A stretch of DNA of 64,000 nt from Halocatena pleomorpha (lineage in GTDB: Archaea > Halobacteriota > Halobacteria > Halobacteriales > Haloarculaceae). The DNA is taken from contig NZ_RRCH01000002.1 in the NCBI RefSeq assembly GCF_003862495.1, positions 62,001 through 126,000 of the forward strand, in the 5' to 3' direction. Positions 8,997-18,538 of this stretch are shown here, in pieces. The notes under the pieces are model-generated. The model saw nothing but the letters and a program-made list of their open reading frames with translations. It did no database searches and had not been told where the DNA came from. The first letter of the stretch is position 1; every line of letters starts with the position of its first letter. A program made the position numbers and the translations under genes.

Positions 8997-11627
8997 ATGC
9001 AACCACGAACGGCACAGCTCGATATTCAGGGCATGAGTTGTGCGAACTGTTCCCAGACGATAACGCAGACCGTCGAATCTCTCGATGGGGTGAATGAAGC
9101 GAACATTAATTTTGCAACCGATGAAGGGAGGATCGAATACGATCCTGAAGAAACATCGCTCGCAGAGATCTACACAGCGATCGGGGACGCTGGATACAAC
9201 GCGTTGCGTGCCACGGTGTCGATCGGAATTACCGATATGACGTGTTCGAACTGCGCGGAGACGAACGAAACAGCACTCACGGACGTTTCGGGGGTTATCT
9301 CGGCGGAGGTCAACTACGCGATAGACGAGGCAACCGTTGAGTACAACCCTGCGGAGGTTACACGCGAGCAGTTGTACAATGCGATTGAGACCGCTGGCTA
9401 TTCGCCTGTGCGCGATGAAGGCGGTGATGACTCCGAACAGGACCGTCGTGACGCTGCACGGACTGAGGAGATTCGCCGGCAGCTGCGACTCACCGTGTTC
9501 GGTGCGGCACTCTCGCTTCCACTGCTCGCGTTCCTCGTCGAAAAATTCCTGCTCGGTGGCGGGGCGCTTCCGGAGACCATCTTTGGGATGGAGTTTGGCT
9601 GGGTTGAATTCCTGCTCGCAACCCCCGTGCAGGTGGTGCTCGGTTGGCCGTTCTACAAAAATTCCTACAAAGCGCTGGTCAAAAACCGGACGGCGAATAT
9701 GGACGTGTTGATTGCGCTCGGCTCGTCCACCGCCTACCTCTACTCGGTCGCGGTTCTGTTGGGGTTGATCGCAGGCGGGATGTACTTCGACACCGCTGCG
9801 TTGATCCTCGTGTTCATCACGCTCGGGAACTATCTCGAAGCCCGTTCGAAAGGACAGGCCAGTGAGGCGCTTCAACAACTCCTCGAAATGGAGGCCGATA
9901 CGGCGACCATTGTCGACGAAGACGGCACCGAACAGGAAATTCCACTCGACGAGGTTACAGTCGGTGACCGGATGAAAATTCGTCCGGGAGAGAAGATTCC
10001 TACGGATGGTGTAGTGGTTGACGGACAGAGTGCGGTCGACGAGTCAATGGTTACGGGGGAATCAGTCCCGGTCGAGAAGAGCGAGGGCGATGAGGTCGTC
10101 GGCGCGACAGTTAACCAGAACGGGGTGTTGATCGCTGAAGCGACGAAGGTTGGCGAGGACACCGCCCTCCAGCAGATCGTCCAGACGGTGAAAGAAGCAC
10201 AGAGCCGCCAACCCGAGATTCAAAACCTCGCCGACCGTATCTCGGCGTACTTCGTCCCGCTAGTGATCGTGAACGCGCTATTGTGGGGACTCGTCTGGTA
10301 TCTATTCCCCGAAGCACTCGCCGGATTCGTCGGCGCACTCCCGCTGTGGGGACTCGTCGAAGGTGGACCAGCAGTCGCTGGCGGCACTGTCTCAGTCTTC
10401 GAATTCGCAGTCGTCGTCTTCGCAAGCGCGGTACTGATCGCCTGTCCGTGTGCGTTGGGACTCGCAACGCCGGCGGCGACGATGGTTGGCACCTCAATCG
10501 GGGCAAAAAATGGCGTCCTCTTCAAGGGTGGCGATATCCTCGAACGGGCGAAGGATGTCGATACGGTCGTGTTCGACAAGACCGGCACGCTCACTGAAGG
10601 CGAAATGGAACTAACCGATGTCGTTCCCCTCAACGGAACTCGCACCGCTACTGACGGCGGTGGCTCGAAGACGGCGACCGACGGCGGCGCACAGGCGCTC
10701 AAAGAGCAGTCCGGAGGAGATAAGGAGCGGGAATTCGACGAGAAGACCGTCCTCCGGATCGCGGCGAGTGCCGAATCTGGGAGCGAGCATCCACTCGCGC
10801 AGGCGATCGTTGATGGTGCCACCGAGCGTGGGATTGATGTGACCGATCCCACTCACTTCGAGAACGTCCCAGGACACGGAGTCCGCGCAACGGTCGACGA
10901 CGGCGAAGTATTCGTCGGTAACCGCAAACTCATGCGCGACAACGACATTGATCCCGCGTCCGCCGAAGATGAGCTGGAACGACTAGAGAACGAGGGAAAG
11001 ACCGCGATGCTCGTCGCGTTCGAAGGGGAACTGATCGGTCTCGTGGCCGACGCTGACACGGTAAAAGAGAGCGCTAAAGAAGCCGTGGCGGCGCTGCACG
11101 GGCGTGGCGTCGAGGTTCATATGATCACCGGCGACAACGAGCGCACGGCGCGCGCAGTTGCCGAGCAAGTCGGGATCGATCCCGAGAATGTCCGTGCAGA
11201 AGTCCTCCCCGAGGACAAGGCCGATGGTGTTGACGATATACAGTCAGAAGGCAGGAGAGCGATGATGGTTGGTGACGGCGTCAATGACGCGCCCGCACTC
11301 GCGACGGCGTATGTGGGCACAGCGATCGGTTCGGGGACCGACGTCGCGATCGAAGCCGCAGACGTCACCCTGATGCGTGACGATCCACTCGATGTCGTGA
11401 AAGCCATTCGTATCTCTGATGGCACGCTCCAGAAGATCACACAGAACCTCTTCTGGGCACTTGGATACAATACAGCGATGATTCCCCTAGCGTCGTTGGG
11501 ATTGCTCCAGCCAGTGCTCGCGGCAGCGGCAATGGCATTTTCGAGCGTATCGGTGCTCACCAACAGTCTCCTCTTCCGTCGGTACACACCCGATCACGAC
11601 TACGAACTGCTTGGATTCCTCCGATAA
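8997..11627 (+). CDS. copA: CopA, P1B-type copper-exporting ATPase
   Basis: A Cu(I) export ATPase of about 876 residues. Two N-terminal HMA domains carry GMSCANC (near residue 13) and DMTCSNC (near 81). These are followed by the membrane segments, TGES of the actuator domain, the CPC ion site (ACPCALG), the phosphorylation site [15 protein letters not shown] of the ATP-binding domain and [12 protein letters not shown] at 8994 immediately precedes ATG 8997, and the ATG is preferred. Just after the phosphorylation site is a short low-complexity insert in which TATDGG appears twice. Neighbouring copZ and the TRASH regulator support copper as substrate. Confidence 0.95.
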   Translation: MQPRTAQLDIQGMSCANCSQTITQTVESLDGVNEANINFATDEGRIEYDPEETSLAEIYTAIGDAGYNALRATVSIGITDMTCSNCAETNETALTDVSGVISAEVNYAIDEATVEYNPAEVTREQLYNAIETAGYSPVRDEGGDDSEQDRRDAARTEEIRRQLRLTVFGAALSLPLLAFLVEKFLLGGGALPETIFGMEFGWVEFLLATPVQVVLGWPFYKNSYKALVKNRTANMDVLIALGSSTAYLYSVAVLLGLIAGGMYFDTAALILVFITLGNYLEARSKGQASEALQQLLEMEADTATIVDEDGTEQEIPLDEVTVGDRMKIRPGEKIPTDGVVVDGQSAVDESMVTGESVPVEKSEGDEVVGATVNQNGVLIAEATKVGEDTALQQIVQTVKEAQSRQPEIQNLADRISAYFVPLVIVNALLWGLVWYLFPEALAGFVGALPLWGLVEGGPAVAGGTVSVFEFAVVVFASAVLIACPCALGLATPAATMVGTSIGAKNGVLFKGGDILERAKDVDTVVFDKTGTLTEGEMELTDVVPLNGTRTATDGGGSKTATDGGAQALKEQSGGDKEREFDEKTVLRIAASAESGSEHPLAQAIVDGATERGIDVTDPTHFENVPGHGVRATVDDGEVFVGNRKLMRDNDIDPASAEDELERLENEGKTAMLVAFEGELIGLVADADTVKESAKEAVAALHGRGVEVHMITGDNERTARAVAEQVGIDPENVRAEVLPEDKADGVDDIQSEGRRAMMVGDGVNDAPALATAYVGTAIGSGTDVAIEAADVTLMRDDPLDVVKAIRISDGTLQKITQNLFWALGYNTAMIPLASLGLLQPVLAAAAMAFSSVSVLTNSLLFRRYTPDHDYELLGFLR

Positions 11628-11888
11628 CAGCAGTGAGATATTTTCGATCATAACTGCACTCACACAGCAACTAGTTCAGACGTACGTGGATGGATGAGCG
11701 AACAGCAAGCCGACTCTCTCAAAACGTCTGAAATCGAAGACGAGATTGGAAGAATCCCTATATCGGTCAGCTCTGAACTTCGATAGTCTCAGGATGTACT
11801 GACCGAGATTTCGCTCGAATAATGGCTCGATTGAGACGGGCACGTTCATGCAATATGCGAGTTTTGTTAGAAGAGCTGTAGCCCGCCT

Positions 11889-12644
11889 TCAACCCATCTC
11901 CTTCGGATTCATCATCCCCTCTTTCACTCCAAGGGTGATCAGCCCGGCGTTGACCGGATAGGCGACAATGAACCCAATAGACAGCGAAAACGCCAGCGCC
12001 ATCCAGAACAGTATACTTCCCATCCCGACAGTCGCTGCCAGCAGCAGGTCCGTACCGATCGCCGCGATCTCCATGATCGTGATGCTCGGTGTCTCGCTGA
12101 GGAGCGCGTCTTTGGCGGCCTCTCGGAAGCTTTCGCCTTCTTGCATGAGCGGGCCGATGTTGAGCGCATAGCCAAAGAGGTACGCAAAGCCGAAGGTGAT
12201 CAGCACTACCCAGAGCGTACTGAGCGCAAGGATTCCCTGTGCGAGCGTGATACCGACGATCTCGCCCGCACCACACCCTGAGTAACAGTGCGAATCCGAA
12301 CGGAACCCGCGTCGCCAGAACGAATCACGGCTGATCTGTGTCCGGCCTGAATACCAGTAGATTGCGAGTCCGAACGGTCCGGAGTACAGTACGGTGAGCG
12401 TCCAGACGAACTTCATCATCGAGGGGAGTACTTGATTACGCTTTCTGATGTCCCACCAGAGGACGCTCACCGACAAAAGCACCAACAGTATCCAGAGTCC
12501 AAAAACGATCGGATTCGACAGAATCGGTCTGAGGACTGCCCTGACCGGCGCGAAAGCGTGTTCGAGTTGCAACCCGATGTCAATCAGCCATCTCGGCACG
12601 ACTGGACTTTGGAACACGTTTATGAGCAGGTATTGGAGTAGCAT
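11889..12644 (-). CDS. DUF4396 family membrane protein
   Basis: This 251-residue protein has several membrane segments. Its middle holds the DUF4396 signature (HCYSGCGAGEIVGITLAQGI) with closely spaced His and Cys. The C-terminal half continues with helices around TIMEIAAIGTDLLLAATVG and ends NPKEMG. DUF4396 genes frequently accompany copper efflux genes, and the His/Cys motif would suit metal binding, but no function is established to my knowledge. It converges on copA from the other strand. Confidence 0.8.
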   Translation of the reverse strand: MLLQYLLINVFQSPVVPRWLIDIGLQLEHAFAPVRAVLRPILSNPIVFGLWILLVLLSVSVLWWDIRKRNQVLPSMMKFVWTLTVLYSGPFGLAIYWYSGRTQISRDSFWRRGFRSDSHCYSGCGAGEIVGITLAQGILALSTLWVVLITFGFAYLFGYALNIGPLMQEGESFREAAKDALLSETPSITIMEIAAIGTDLLLAATVGMGSILFWMALAFSLSIGFIVAYPVNAGLITLGVKEGMMNPKEMG

Positions 12645-12668
12645 TGGTCTGAATCGAGTATTCGTCTG

Positions 12669-12986
12669 TTATGTACTGGAGTAGTGATGATGGTGCGCCA
12701 CCGGAATGAGGTCCAGCGGGTAGCTGAGTCCACATCTGAAATGTACGGTTGTCAGCACCGACGTCACCAACGTTCCCGTTGTAGCTAGGAAGGCGGAGGT
12801 AATGGCATCGACGAGTACGTCGTTCCGGAGCAAGATACTGCTGCTCCCGACAACGAACAAGAGTGCTACCAGCCAGAGACCGAGCCAGCCGTTGATGCTC
12901 ACGAAGTCCGTGATGAGCGTACCCTCCGTTCTTCCTCCTCCTTCAGGGACGCTCTCTGTGCTGAGTGAACCCATCAGTGTTTTCAC
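12669..12986 (-). CDS. Small two-helix membrane protein with His-rich tail
   Basis: A 105-residue protein with two hydrophobic helices (WLGLWLVALLFVVGSSSIL and AITSAFLATTGTLVTSVLTT) and the C-terminal tail VAHHHHYSST, which could bind metal. No family is recognised. It lies just upstream of the DUF4396 gene on the same strand, 24 bases away, so the two may be co-transcribed. Confidence 0.5.
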   Translation of the reverse strand: MKTLMGSLSTESVPEGGGRTEGTLITDFVSINGWLGLWLVALLFVVGSSSILLRNDVLVDAITSAFLATTGTLVTSVLTTVHFRCGLSYPLDLIPVAHHHHYSST

Positions 12987-13068
12987 TAGACCTGACCGAT
13001 TGTTGTGTGTCTCCCTTGCGAGTTCAAGCGCAATAATATTGCAAAACCCGAATGATTTTGAAGGTGTA

Positions 13069-13422
13069 ATGGCGCTTGAAGAGATCGATCATCTGACCAG
13101 TGAGATGGACCGATGTATAGACAGCTGTCTTGAAGCTGCCCAAGCCTGTGAATAGTGTGCCGATCAGTGCGCCGGGGAAGGCGAGGAGATGACCCGCTGT
13201 CTCCGACTCTGTCGGGATGTCGTCGATCTTGCGACGCAGTGTGCACGCTTCTGTTCGCGTGAATCGGCGTTTCACACGCGGACCGCTGAACTGTGTGCTG
13301 ATGCGTCCGAAGAGTGCGCCGACGAGTGCGCCCAGCACGACATGAATCACTGTCAGGTCTGCGAGGAGTACCTCCGAGAATGTGCTAACGCCTGTCGAGA
13401 TATGGTCTCGGCTATGGGTTGA
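13069..13422 (+). pseudogene. Cys-rich four-helix copper-storage-type protein interrupted by TAG
   Basis: The continuous frame from ATG 13069 encodes a small all-helical protein lined with Cys (MDRCIDSCLEAAQACE, CADQCAGEGEEMTRCLRLCR, CAQHDMNHCQVCEEYLRECA). This is typical of the DUF326/Csp family, which binds many Cu(I) ions inside a four-helix bundle. A TAG at 13153-13155 interrupts it between ACE and CADQC, where I recall relatives having Trp (TGG). A single base change would explain it. Without readthrough only 28 residues are made; a downstream Met at 13189 could start a truncated product. Confidence 0.75.
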
Positions 13423-13803
13423 ACCTCGATAGCTTCCCCAGATGCGACCCAGACAATATCTCTCGATCGCTGTTTGTGTGTGAGTTTGATGGCCGATCGA
13501 GACGGAATCGATTACATAGCCGAACCAATCATATATTTTCGTGGGTAGTTTTTAAGTCATATAGTCCCGGCAGGGAAGAAAGATAACAACTACGTCTTCG
13601 TTCGATAACGCATAAGTACCAACCCCTGTTATCGTCTCGCCGACTGTGGGATATGAGGAACAGAACGGCCGCATCAGTGTACCACGTAATTATTGCTAGT
13701 ATCCACTATCAAAGAGACGACGACACACTAAATACACTATGGAGCAGGTATTAATGAGTGAGGTTGCACGTACGGCCATATGCCGGAGAATTTATAGGAA
13801 ATC
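13423..13803. other. Intergenic region without recognisable gene
   Basis: About 380 bases between the copper-storage gene and the winged-helix regulator. An AT-rich patch (ATATATTTTCGTGGGTAG near 13530) could be promoter debris. Nothing coding was recognised. Confidence 0.35.
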
Positions 13804-14163
13804 GTGAGTGGAGATGGGTCCTCGAACGGAGCGTTGCTCACTCTCCTTGGTGATACGCACGTACAAACCATTTTGTGTACCACAAACCGCCAACCAATGT
13901 CTGCCAGTATGCTAACCGAAACATGCGATGCGTCTCGGGCGACGATTTATCGCCGTGTCGACGACCTGCTTGATCATGATCTGCTCACCGAACAACTCAA
14001 GATCGATGAGAATGGTAATCATTACACAGTGTACGAGGCAAACCTCGATCACATTGATATTACCCTTGATGGTGGTGACTTTGAGGTCCATGTGACGCGG
14101 CATGAGGACGCTGCTGATCGGATCACACGCATCTGGGGCGAAATGCGGGGAGAGGATCGGTAA
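13804..14163 (+). CDS. Winged-helix (ArsR-like) transcriptional regulator
   Basis: A 119-residue protein with a winged helix: LLGDTHVQTILCTTNRQPMS, then SRATIYRRVDDLLDHDLLTE, then a beta-hairpin (YTVYEANLDHIDITLD). This build is common among small haloarchaeal ArsR-like regulators encoded just before a DUF7521-type membrane protein, and that pair is present here. The start is a GTG at 13804. The stop overlaps the ATG of the next gene (TAATG), so the two are translationally coupled. The signal it senses is unknown. Confidence 0.8.
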   Translation: MSGDGSSNGALLTLLGDTHVQTILCTTNRQPMSASMLTETCDASRATIYRRVDDLLDHDLLTEQLKIDENGNHYTVYEANLDHIDITLDGGDFEVHVTRHEDAADRITRIWGEMRGEDR

Positions 14164-14432
14164 TGCACGTGGGACTCATCATCGCGAAGGTCGTCGTCAT
14201 CATCCTCGGCGGACTTATCGCCGCGCAGGGGTATCGGGGCTACAGACGCAATAACCGAGCTGAATTGCTCTACGTAGCGTGTGGTTTTACACTCATCAGT
14301 ATTGGATCGATTCTAGAGGGCGTATTGTACGACATCATGAACTGGCCGCTTTTTACAGCCGGAATGATTCAATCGATCATCGTCGCATTTGGACTGCTCG
14401 TCATCCTTTATTCGCTCTTCGCACAGTTTTAA
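14163..14432 (+). CDS. DUF7521-like three-helix membrane protein
   Basis: An 89-residue membrane protein with hydrophobic stretches at its start (LIIAKVVVIILGGLIAAQGY), middle (LLYVACGFTLISIGSILEGV) and end (IIVAFGLLVILYSLF). The RGYRRNNRAELLY loop is typical of this haloarchaeal family. It overlaps the winged-helix gene by one base and presumably acts with it, perhaps as the regulated or sensing partner. The function is not established. Confidence 0.75.
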   Translation: MHVGLIIAKVVVIILGGLIAAQGYRGYRRNNRAELLYVACGFTLISIGSILEGVLYDIMNWPLFTAGMIQSIIVAFGLLVILYSLFAQF

Positions 14433-14492
14433 GGGTGGTTCAAGTTGTTGACAACGCTCACCATCTGCGACCGGTCACATATCTCACGTGGA

Positions 14493-14846
14493 TCAAGAGC
14501 GATCCGTGATGAGGAGATAGCCACAGAGCAGGATGAATAGGATTTGCACAAATTTGTCCACAAGCCCGAACCGTATGAACGGTTGACCCATCTCAACCCA
14601 GAGGAGCAGTTGTATAATCGTGTACGGGATAGCCAACCCATAGAGCCAGCGCCGCTTGACACCAGCTAGAAAGAGTCCACTGCCTGCGAGAAACCCAACA
14701 CCAGCGAGAATGAGCTTTGGTCCGCCAAACCCAAGCCCGAGATAGAGATGAATGAACCCGGTGATCACAGCAAGCACGATAGCGAACGTGTGACCAAGAT
14801 TGAGTGTGTCGATGGAAGGAACTGAGCGATCAATAACCTGTGACAT
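14493..14846 (-). CDS. Four-helix membrane protein, probable cupredoxin partner
   Basis: A 117-residue protein with four hydrophobic helices (for example TFAIVLAVITGFIHLYLGLG and VQILFILLCGYLLITD). I do not recognise a named function. It starts three bases after the stop codon of the cupredoxin gene on the same strand, so both are almost certainly one operon. A role in anchoring, copper delivery or electron transfer with that protein is only inference. Confidence 0.7.
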   Translation of the reverse strand: MSQVIDRSVPSIDTLNLGHTFAIVLAVITGFIHLYLGLGFGGPKLILAGVGFLAGSGLFLAGVKRRWLYGLAIPYTIIQLLLWVEMGQPFIRFGLVDKFVQILFILLCGYLLITDRS

Positions 14847-14848
14847 CG

Positions 14849-15760
14849 TTACTCGCCCCCGTGACCGTGCCCGCCTTCTTCCGTCCCATGGCCCTGTTCA
14901 CTACTATTTTCTGTTTTAGTAGTTGTTTTCGTTTCATGTCCATGGTTGCTGCTAGTATCTGTTTCCGTTCTATTGCCATGTTCGGCACCTCCATCTGTTC
15001 CAGATCCATGACCATGTTCGTCATCATTACCATCCGTCCCAGACGTGAGTGCCGTTCTCGTTCGTTTGTTGAGTTCCTCGAGTTTTGCGCTTGCTTTCGA
15101 TGTCGGCAGGTTCACTGGTGGTGTGAGTCCCGGTTGATCCCTGATGGAGGGATTCCCGACGACGATACTTCCGATCATCCCCAACCCCTCATGCGGAGGG
15201 CAGTAGTAATCATAAACCCCTTCGATGTCGAATGTGTGTGAGAAGGACTCGTCGCCCGTAAGTGGGCCACTGCTCCAGGAGGATGCCTCGTTGGGAATGC
15301 GGCGTTGCCGATCGTTGCGTGGATGGTAGGCCGCAACGCCATGTCGACCGGATTTGTTTACCCATGTGACGGTCCCACCAACGGCGATGTGGACGATATG
15401 CGGCTCGAAGTGGTTTCGATTCTCCATCACAAATGAGACGGGATCTGCCTGCCCAGTAAACGCCTCTGTTATTCCTCCTGTTGTCAGCATCTGGACGGTC
15501 GCGTTTTTCGTTGCACGACTAATACCGCCGCCGTGACCGTGACCATCACCATTCTTCTCGGAGTGCTGAGCCCCGGTCGTGTCGTGATCGTTCGAGGATA
15601 TGTTACCGCCACTTGATGCCGATTCATGGTGCGAATCTCCAGAATTGTGTGTGTTTGACCCTGTGTCTAGCGAGGACAGACAGCCCGCCATGGCAACTGT
15701 CGTGCCGGAAGTGGCGAGTGAGATGACCTGTCGGCGTGTGAATCGTCGCGATTCGTTCAT
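14849..15760 (-). CDS. His-rich cupredoxin (halocyanin-like) Tat lipoprotein
   Basis: The 303-residue precursor begins with a Tat/lipobox signal (RRQVISLATSGTTVAMAGC, Cys 27), so it is an exported lipid-anchored protein. Residues about 108-205 form a plastocyanin-type domain. The likely copper ligands are His 140 (SGRHGV), Cys 187, His 190 and Met 195 (YYCPPHEGLGMIG). Both flanks are Ser/Thr/His-rich, and the tail is full of HGHG and GHGHGG runs that could bind extra metal. The His-rich extensions are unusual for a simple electron carrier and fit periplasmic-side copper capture in this copper island. Confidence 0.85.
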   Translation of the reverse strand: MNESRRFTRRQVISLATSGTTVAMAGCLSSLDTGSNTHNSGDSHHESASSGGNISSNDHDTTGAQHSEKNGDGHGHGGGISRATKNATVQMLTTGGITEAFTGQADPVSFVMENRNHFEPHIVHIAVGGTVTWVNKSGRHGVAAYHPRNDRQRRIPNEASSWSSGPLTGDESFSHTFDIEGVYDYYCPPHEGLGMIGSIVVGNPSIRDQPGLTPPVNLPTSKASAKLEELNKRTRTALTSGTDGNDDEHGHGSGTDGGAEHGNRTETDTSSNHGHETKTTTKTENSSEQGHGTEEGGHGHGGE

Positions 15761-15928
15761 TGATGTGTGTCGATCAACCAGCGACCGATAGTAATAACTG
15801 AGGGCGTGTTCTCAGGCAGTGAGACCGCCCTGTATAGGCCAAGTTACACCGGAGAATACAGAGAAGCAGATTACCTGTTCTGGAGTATGTCTAATACCCA
15901 CAAAATAATGAGTATGTGACGTGGTTCT

Positions 15929-16063
15929 TTAGGCAGTGACACCGAGTTTCTCGAGTTCGTCAGCGGAATACTCAGAACGGAGTTCTTCGATGCTGTGCTC
16001 CTCGCGGATCTCCATTCGCTCTTCAGTGGTCAGGTCACCGATGGAGCGGAAGTGATGACACAT
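15929..16063 (-). CDS. 44-residue conserved-looking small protein
   Basis: ATG at 16063-16061 opens a 44-codon frame ending at 15929. It starts MCHHFRSIGDLTTEERMEI, continues through EEHSIEELRSEYSADELEKLGVTA and is strongly acidic and helical. Haloarchaea have small proteins of this composition, and the end resembles SHOCT-like helices. The N-terminal Cys-His-His could bind metal. It sits alone between the cupredoxin and a broken membrane gene. Codon choice and composition look coding, but the function is unknown. Confidence 0.6.
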   Translation of the reverse strand: MCHHFRSIGDLTTEERMEIREEHSIEELRSEYSADELEKLGVTA

Positions 16064-16151
16064 AGCATCTCGTTACAGAGTAGCAGTACACAAAAGTGCT
16101 GTTAGTACAGAGCTCCAAATGGCGTATTACTCCAAAGGTTGTAGTCTCACG

Positions 16152-16785
16152 TTAGTGCTCGTTCTCAGGCGCTCGTGTCGTGTGGATGTAGACCCACATG
16201 ATATCTCCCTCCTGAAGCTCGTACAACTGCGGATTGACGTTGTTCCACCGTTGTCTCGTAAGGATGGTCGTCGCGTCACTCGTCTCTCGGAATGTCCCAC
16301 CATACGCGTTGTTCGCCGTGTGCGTGATCACCGAGGTACCCCCACGTCCACGATACGTAATCCCTGGAAGCGTATTGAGTGCTTCAACGAGCGTCACCGG
16401 CTCTCCGCTGCTATACCACGTATATGGGGGGCTATCAGTGCGAATATTAAAGCGATTCGTTCCAATGCGGCTATCTCCGTTTGAAGCGAACGTGAGCCGT
16501 TGGTTGTTGATTGCGACGATGAGTTTGCCGGATCGGCAGCTATCGACGACTCGACGCCACCGACCAGCCCGCGATAGAGGAGATAGCCGATACCGACGAG
16601 CACGACGAGCATCATTCCACTTCTCCAAATTGGGGAGAAACCACCTGCCATCCCATTGCCCCCCACCAACCCATCATTCCCATCATCGGAGCGATGAATA
16701 TCATCAGTATCGGAATCAGAACGATCGCACCGATGACGATCAACAAAACCCTCAAAAAGCCATCAGAGACGCGCTCGGTGGCCAT
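16152..16785 (-). pseudogene. Frameshifted SHOCT-like membrane protein with an unknown C-terminal domain
   Basis: From ATG 16785 the frame gives FLRVLLIVIGAIVLIPILM and then MMGMMGWW. At a run of six G near 16658 it shifts to GGNGMAGGFSPIWRSGMM and LVVLVGIGYLLYRGLVGG, the typical membrane part of haloarchaeal SHOCT proteins. A second shift near 16560 leads into a soluble domain (LIVAINNQRLTFASNGD up to LYELQEGDIMWVYIHT) that I cannot name. Restoring both frames gives one protein of about 210 residues. Decay and sequencing slips in the G run are both possible. Confidence 0.5.
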
Positions 16786-17027
16786 GCTAACTCAATATTC
16801 CTATTGGACGATGAGAGTGACAAAACCCGTTGCGGAAGTACTTATGGTTCGAAATTCGAATTTGAACCAGTTAGGTTCGAGAAATATCCAATCGACTGTC
16901 TTATGACTAATACTCGACGCGTTGCTTCGAGCAGAGTGATACTGTATAACGGTCACTCACAGCACTGTCGTCCGCGCCGTACTGTGCATAGTGGAGCGTA
17001 CCACAACCACACCGTCGATGACTTTTC

Positions 17028-18431
17028 TCATTGGTGATCGTGGTTCTGGGTGGTGTCTGTCTCGGTGATTCGGGTGGGGACATGGGCGAACTCGGATGGG
17101 TCGTTCTCGAACGTCTGCTTGCAGGTCCTCGAACAGAAGTAATACGTTTCGCCGTCGTGGGTGACGCTCGGATCGTCGTCGTCCGTTCGCATTCCACACA
17201 CAGGATCACGGAACTGACCCGGCGCGCCGAGTCCACGACGATACACAAAATAGAGAAATCCCGAGAGGGCAAACGCGATCACGTTGAGGTAGAACGTGTA
17301 GTTGAGTTCGAAATACGTCTGCTCGGTCGCCGTCTGACCCCCTGCAAGGTTTGGAACGATACCAAGCGCAGCAAACAGTTGCTCCATGAGCAATCCCGTG
17401 AAGGCCATCGTCACGAAGAACACACTGAGGATGTAGAGCATCACTTTCCAGCCGTAGTACTTGCGATAAACGTTCAAAACAGGAATCGTGATGAGATCAC
17501 CGTAGACGAATGCAATGACGCCCGCGAATCCGATACCGCCGTTCCAGAGTGCGACGGCGAATGGGACGTTCCCGATACTGCCGACGAAGCTGATGACCGC
17601 AATCGTCACGCCCATGATCGCGTTCTCGGCGCTCACGAACAACCCCTCCCCTTGGAGAAACAGCGCGTTCCAGACCCGCTGTGGCACGAACACGATGACG
17701 AACCCAGAGATCAGGAATCCCGCGACGATGTCGCTCCAGATCATCGTCCATTCTTTGCGATACTGATTCCCGAGTTTGTACCAGCCACCCCACGACATCA
17801 GTTCCTCTCTCCAGGTACCAGTACTGGCTACCGCTTGCTGATAGGTTTCCATACATCCAGCAGAACAGAACTTCAGCGTCTCACCGCCGTCAGTCACGAG
17901 CGAATACTCGTCGGATCCCTCCATGCCACAGGTCGGATCTTCGGTGACACCCTGCTCCTGATCCTCCTGATTGAGCTCGTTTCGAACCTGCTCGAAGAGA
18001 TTCTCTGGAAGCGTCAGGTGAACGATCAACGCCATCACCGCGATGAGGATGAGTCCACCGAGGAGTTCGGCAACGAGAAACTCCCAGCCCAAGAGGATCA
18101 GAATCATCAGCCCGAGTTCGACGATGAGATTCGTCGAGGCAAACATGAACGCAAGGACGTTCACCGTGTGTGCCCCTTTCTTGAACAGGCCTTTGCCGAT
18201 TGCTACAGCACCGAAGCTACAGCCACTACTCGCGGCACCGAACAGTGTTGCCTTCGTGAGTCCACTCGGATCCGCATCCCCCAGAACCCGTGCCATCCGC
18301 TCTTTCGAGACGTAGACCTGGACGAAGCTTGTGATGATGAGTCCTGCAATAATCGCCCACGCAGCTGTCCACAGGAACCCGATGCCGATCCGCAACGACT
18401 CGAGAACCCCGTTGACGAGGGCAGATTGCAT
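17028..18431 (-). CDS. ArsP/DUF318-like permease with two YHS/TRASH domains
   Basis: A 467-residue relative of the permease at 6452. Family signatures are ASSGCSFGAVAIGKGLFKKG (67-86) in the first half and VGSIGNVPFAVALW in the second. One YHS/TRASH domain lies in the central linker (DPTCGM with Cys 168, then KFCSAGC with Cys 189 and 193). A second is appended at the C-terminus (DPVCGM, YYFCSRTCKQTF), followed by a tail ending NHDHQ. Two Cys-rich metal domains on the cytoplasmic side suggest capture and feeding of soft-metal ions to the pore. The substrate is unproven; copper fits the context best. Confidence 0.85.
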   Translation of the reverse strand: MQSALVNGVLESLRIGIGFLWTAAWAIIAGLIITSFVQVYVSKERMARVLGDADPSGLTKATLFGAASSGCSFGAVAIGKGLFKKGAHTVNVLAFMFASTNLIVELGLMILILLGWEFLVAELLGGLILIAVMALIVHLTLPENLFEQVRNELNQEDQEQGVTEDPTCGMEGSDEYSLVTDGGETLKFCSAGCMETYQQAVASTGTWREELMSWGGWYKLGNQYRKEWTMIWSDIVAGFLISGFVIVFVPQRVWNALFLQGEGLFVSAENAIMGVTIAVISFVGSIGNVPFAVALWNGGIGFAGVIAFVYGDLITIPVLNVYRKYYGWKVMLYILSVFFVTMAFTGLLMEQLFAALGIVPNLAGGQTATEQTYFELNYTFYLNVIAFALSGFLYFVYRRGLGAPGQFRDPVCGMRTDDDDPSVTHDGETYYFCSRTCKQTFENDPSEFAHVPTRITETDTTQNHDHQ

Positions 18432-18538
18432 AGAGAACCTATGACGGCCGTCGGTTTACCAGTTTTTCTTACAAACCAGGGATAGTGGCTAGGCTTGAAA
18501 GTCACTCTGGTATGCCCCAGAGTACTTTTCAGACCTGA

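Noticed and set aside
8748-9878. 376-codon minus-strand open frame over the regulator and copA
   Set aside because: Antisense to two well-supported genes with no motif of its own.
13069-13422. Programmed pyrrolysine insertion at the TAG
   Set aside because: No pyl genes are seen, the family is expected to have Trp there, and a single G-to-A change is simpler.
17031-18485. 484-codon plus-strand open frame opposite the YHS permease
   Set aside because: It is the antisense of a clearly coding permease; its composition (Arg, Glu, His-rich) is typical of shadows of GC-rich genes.
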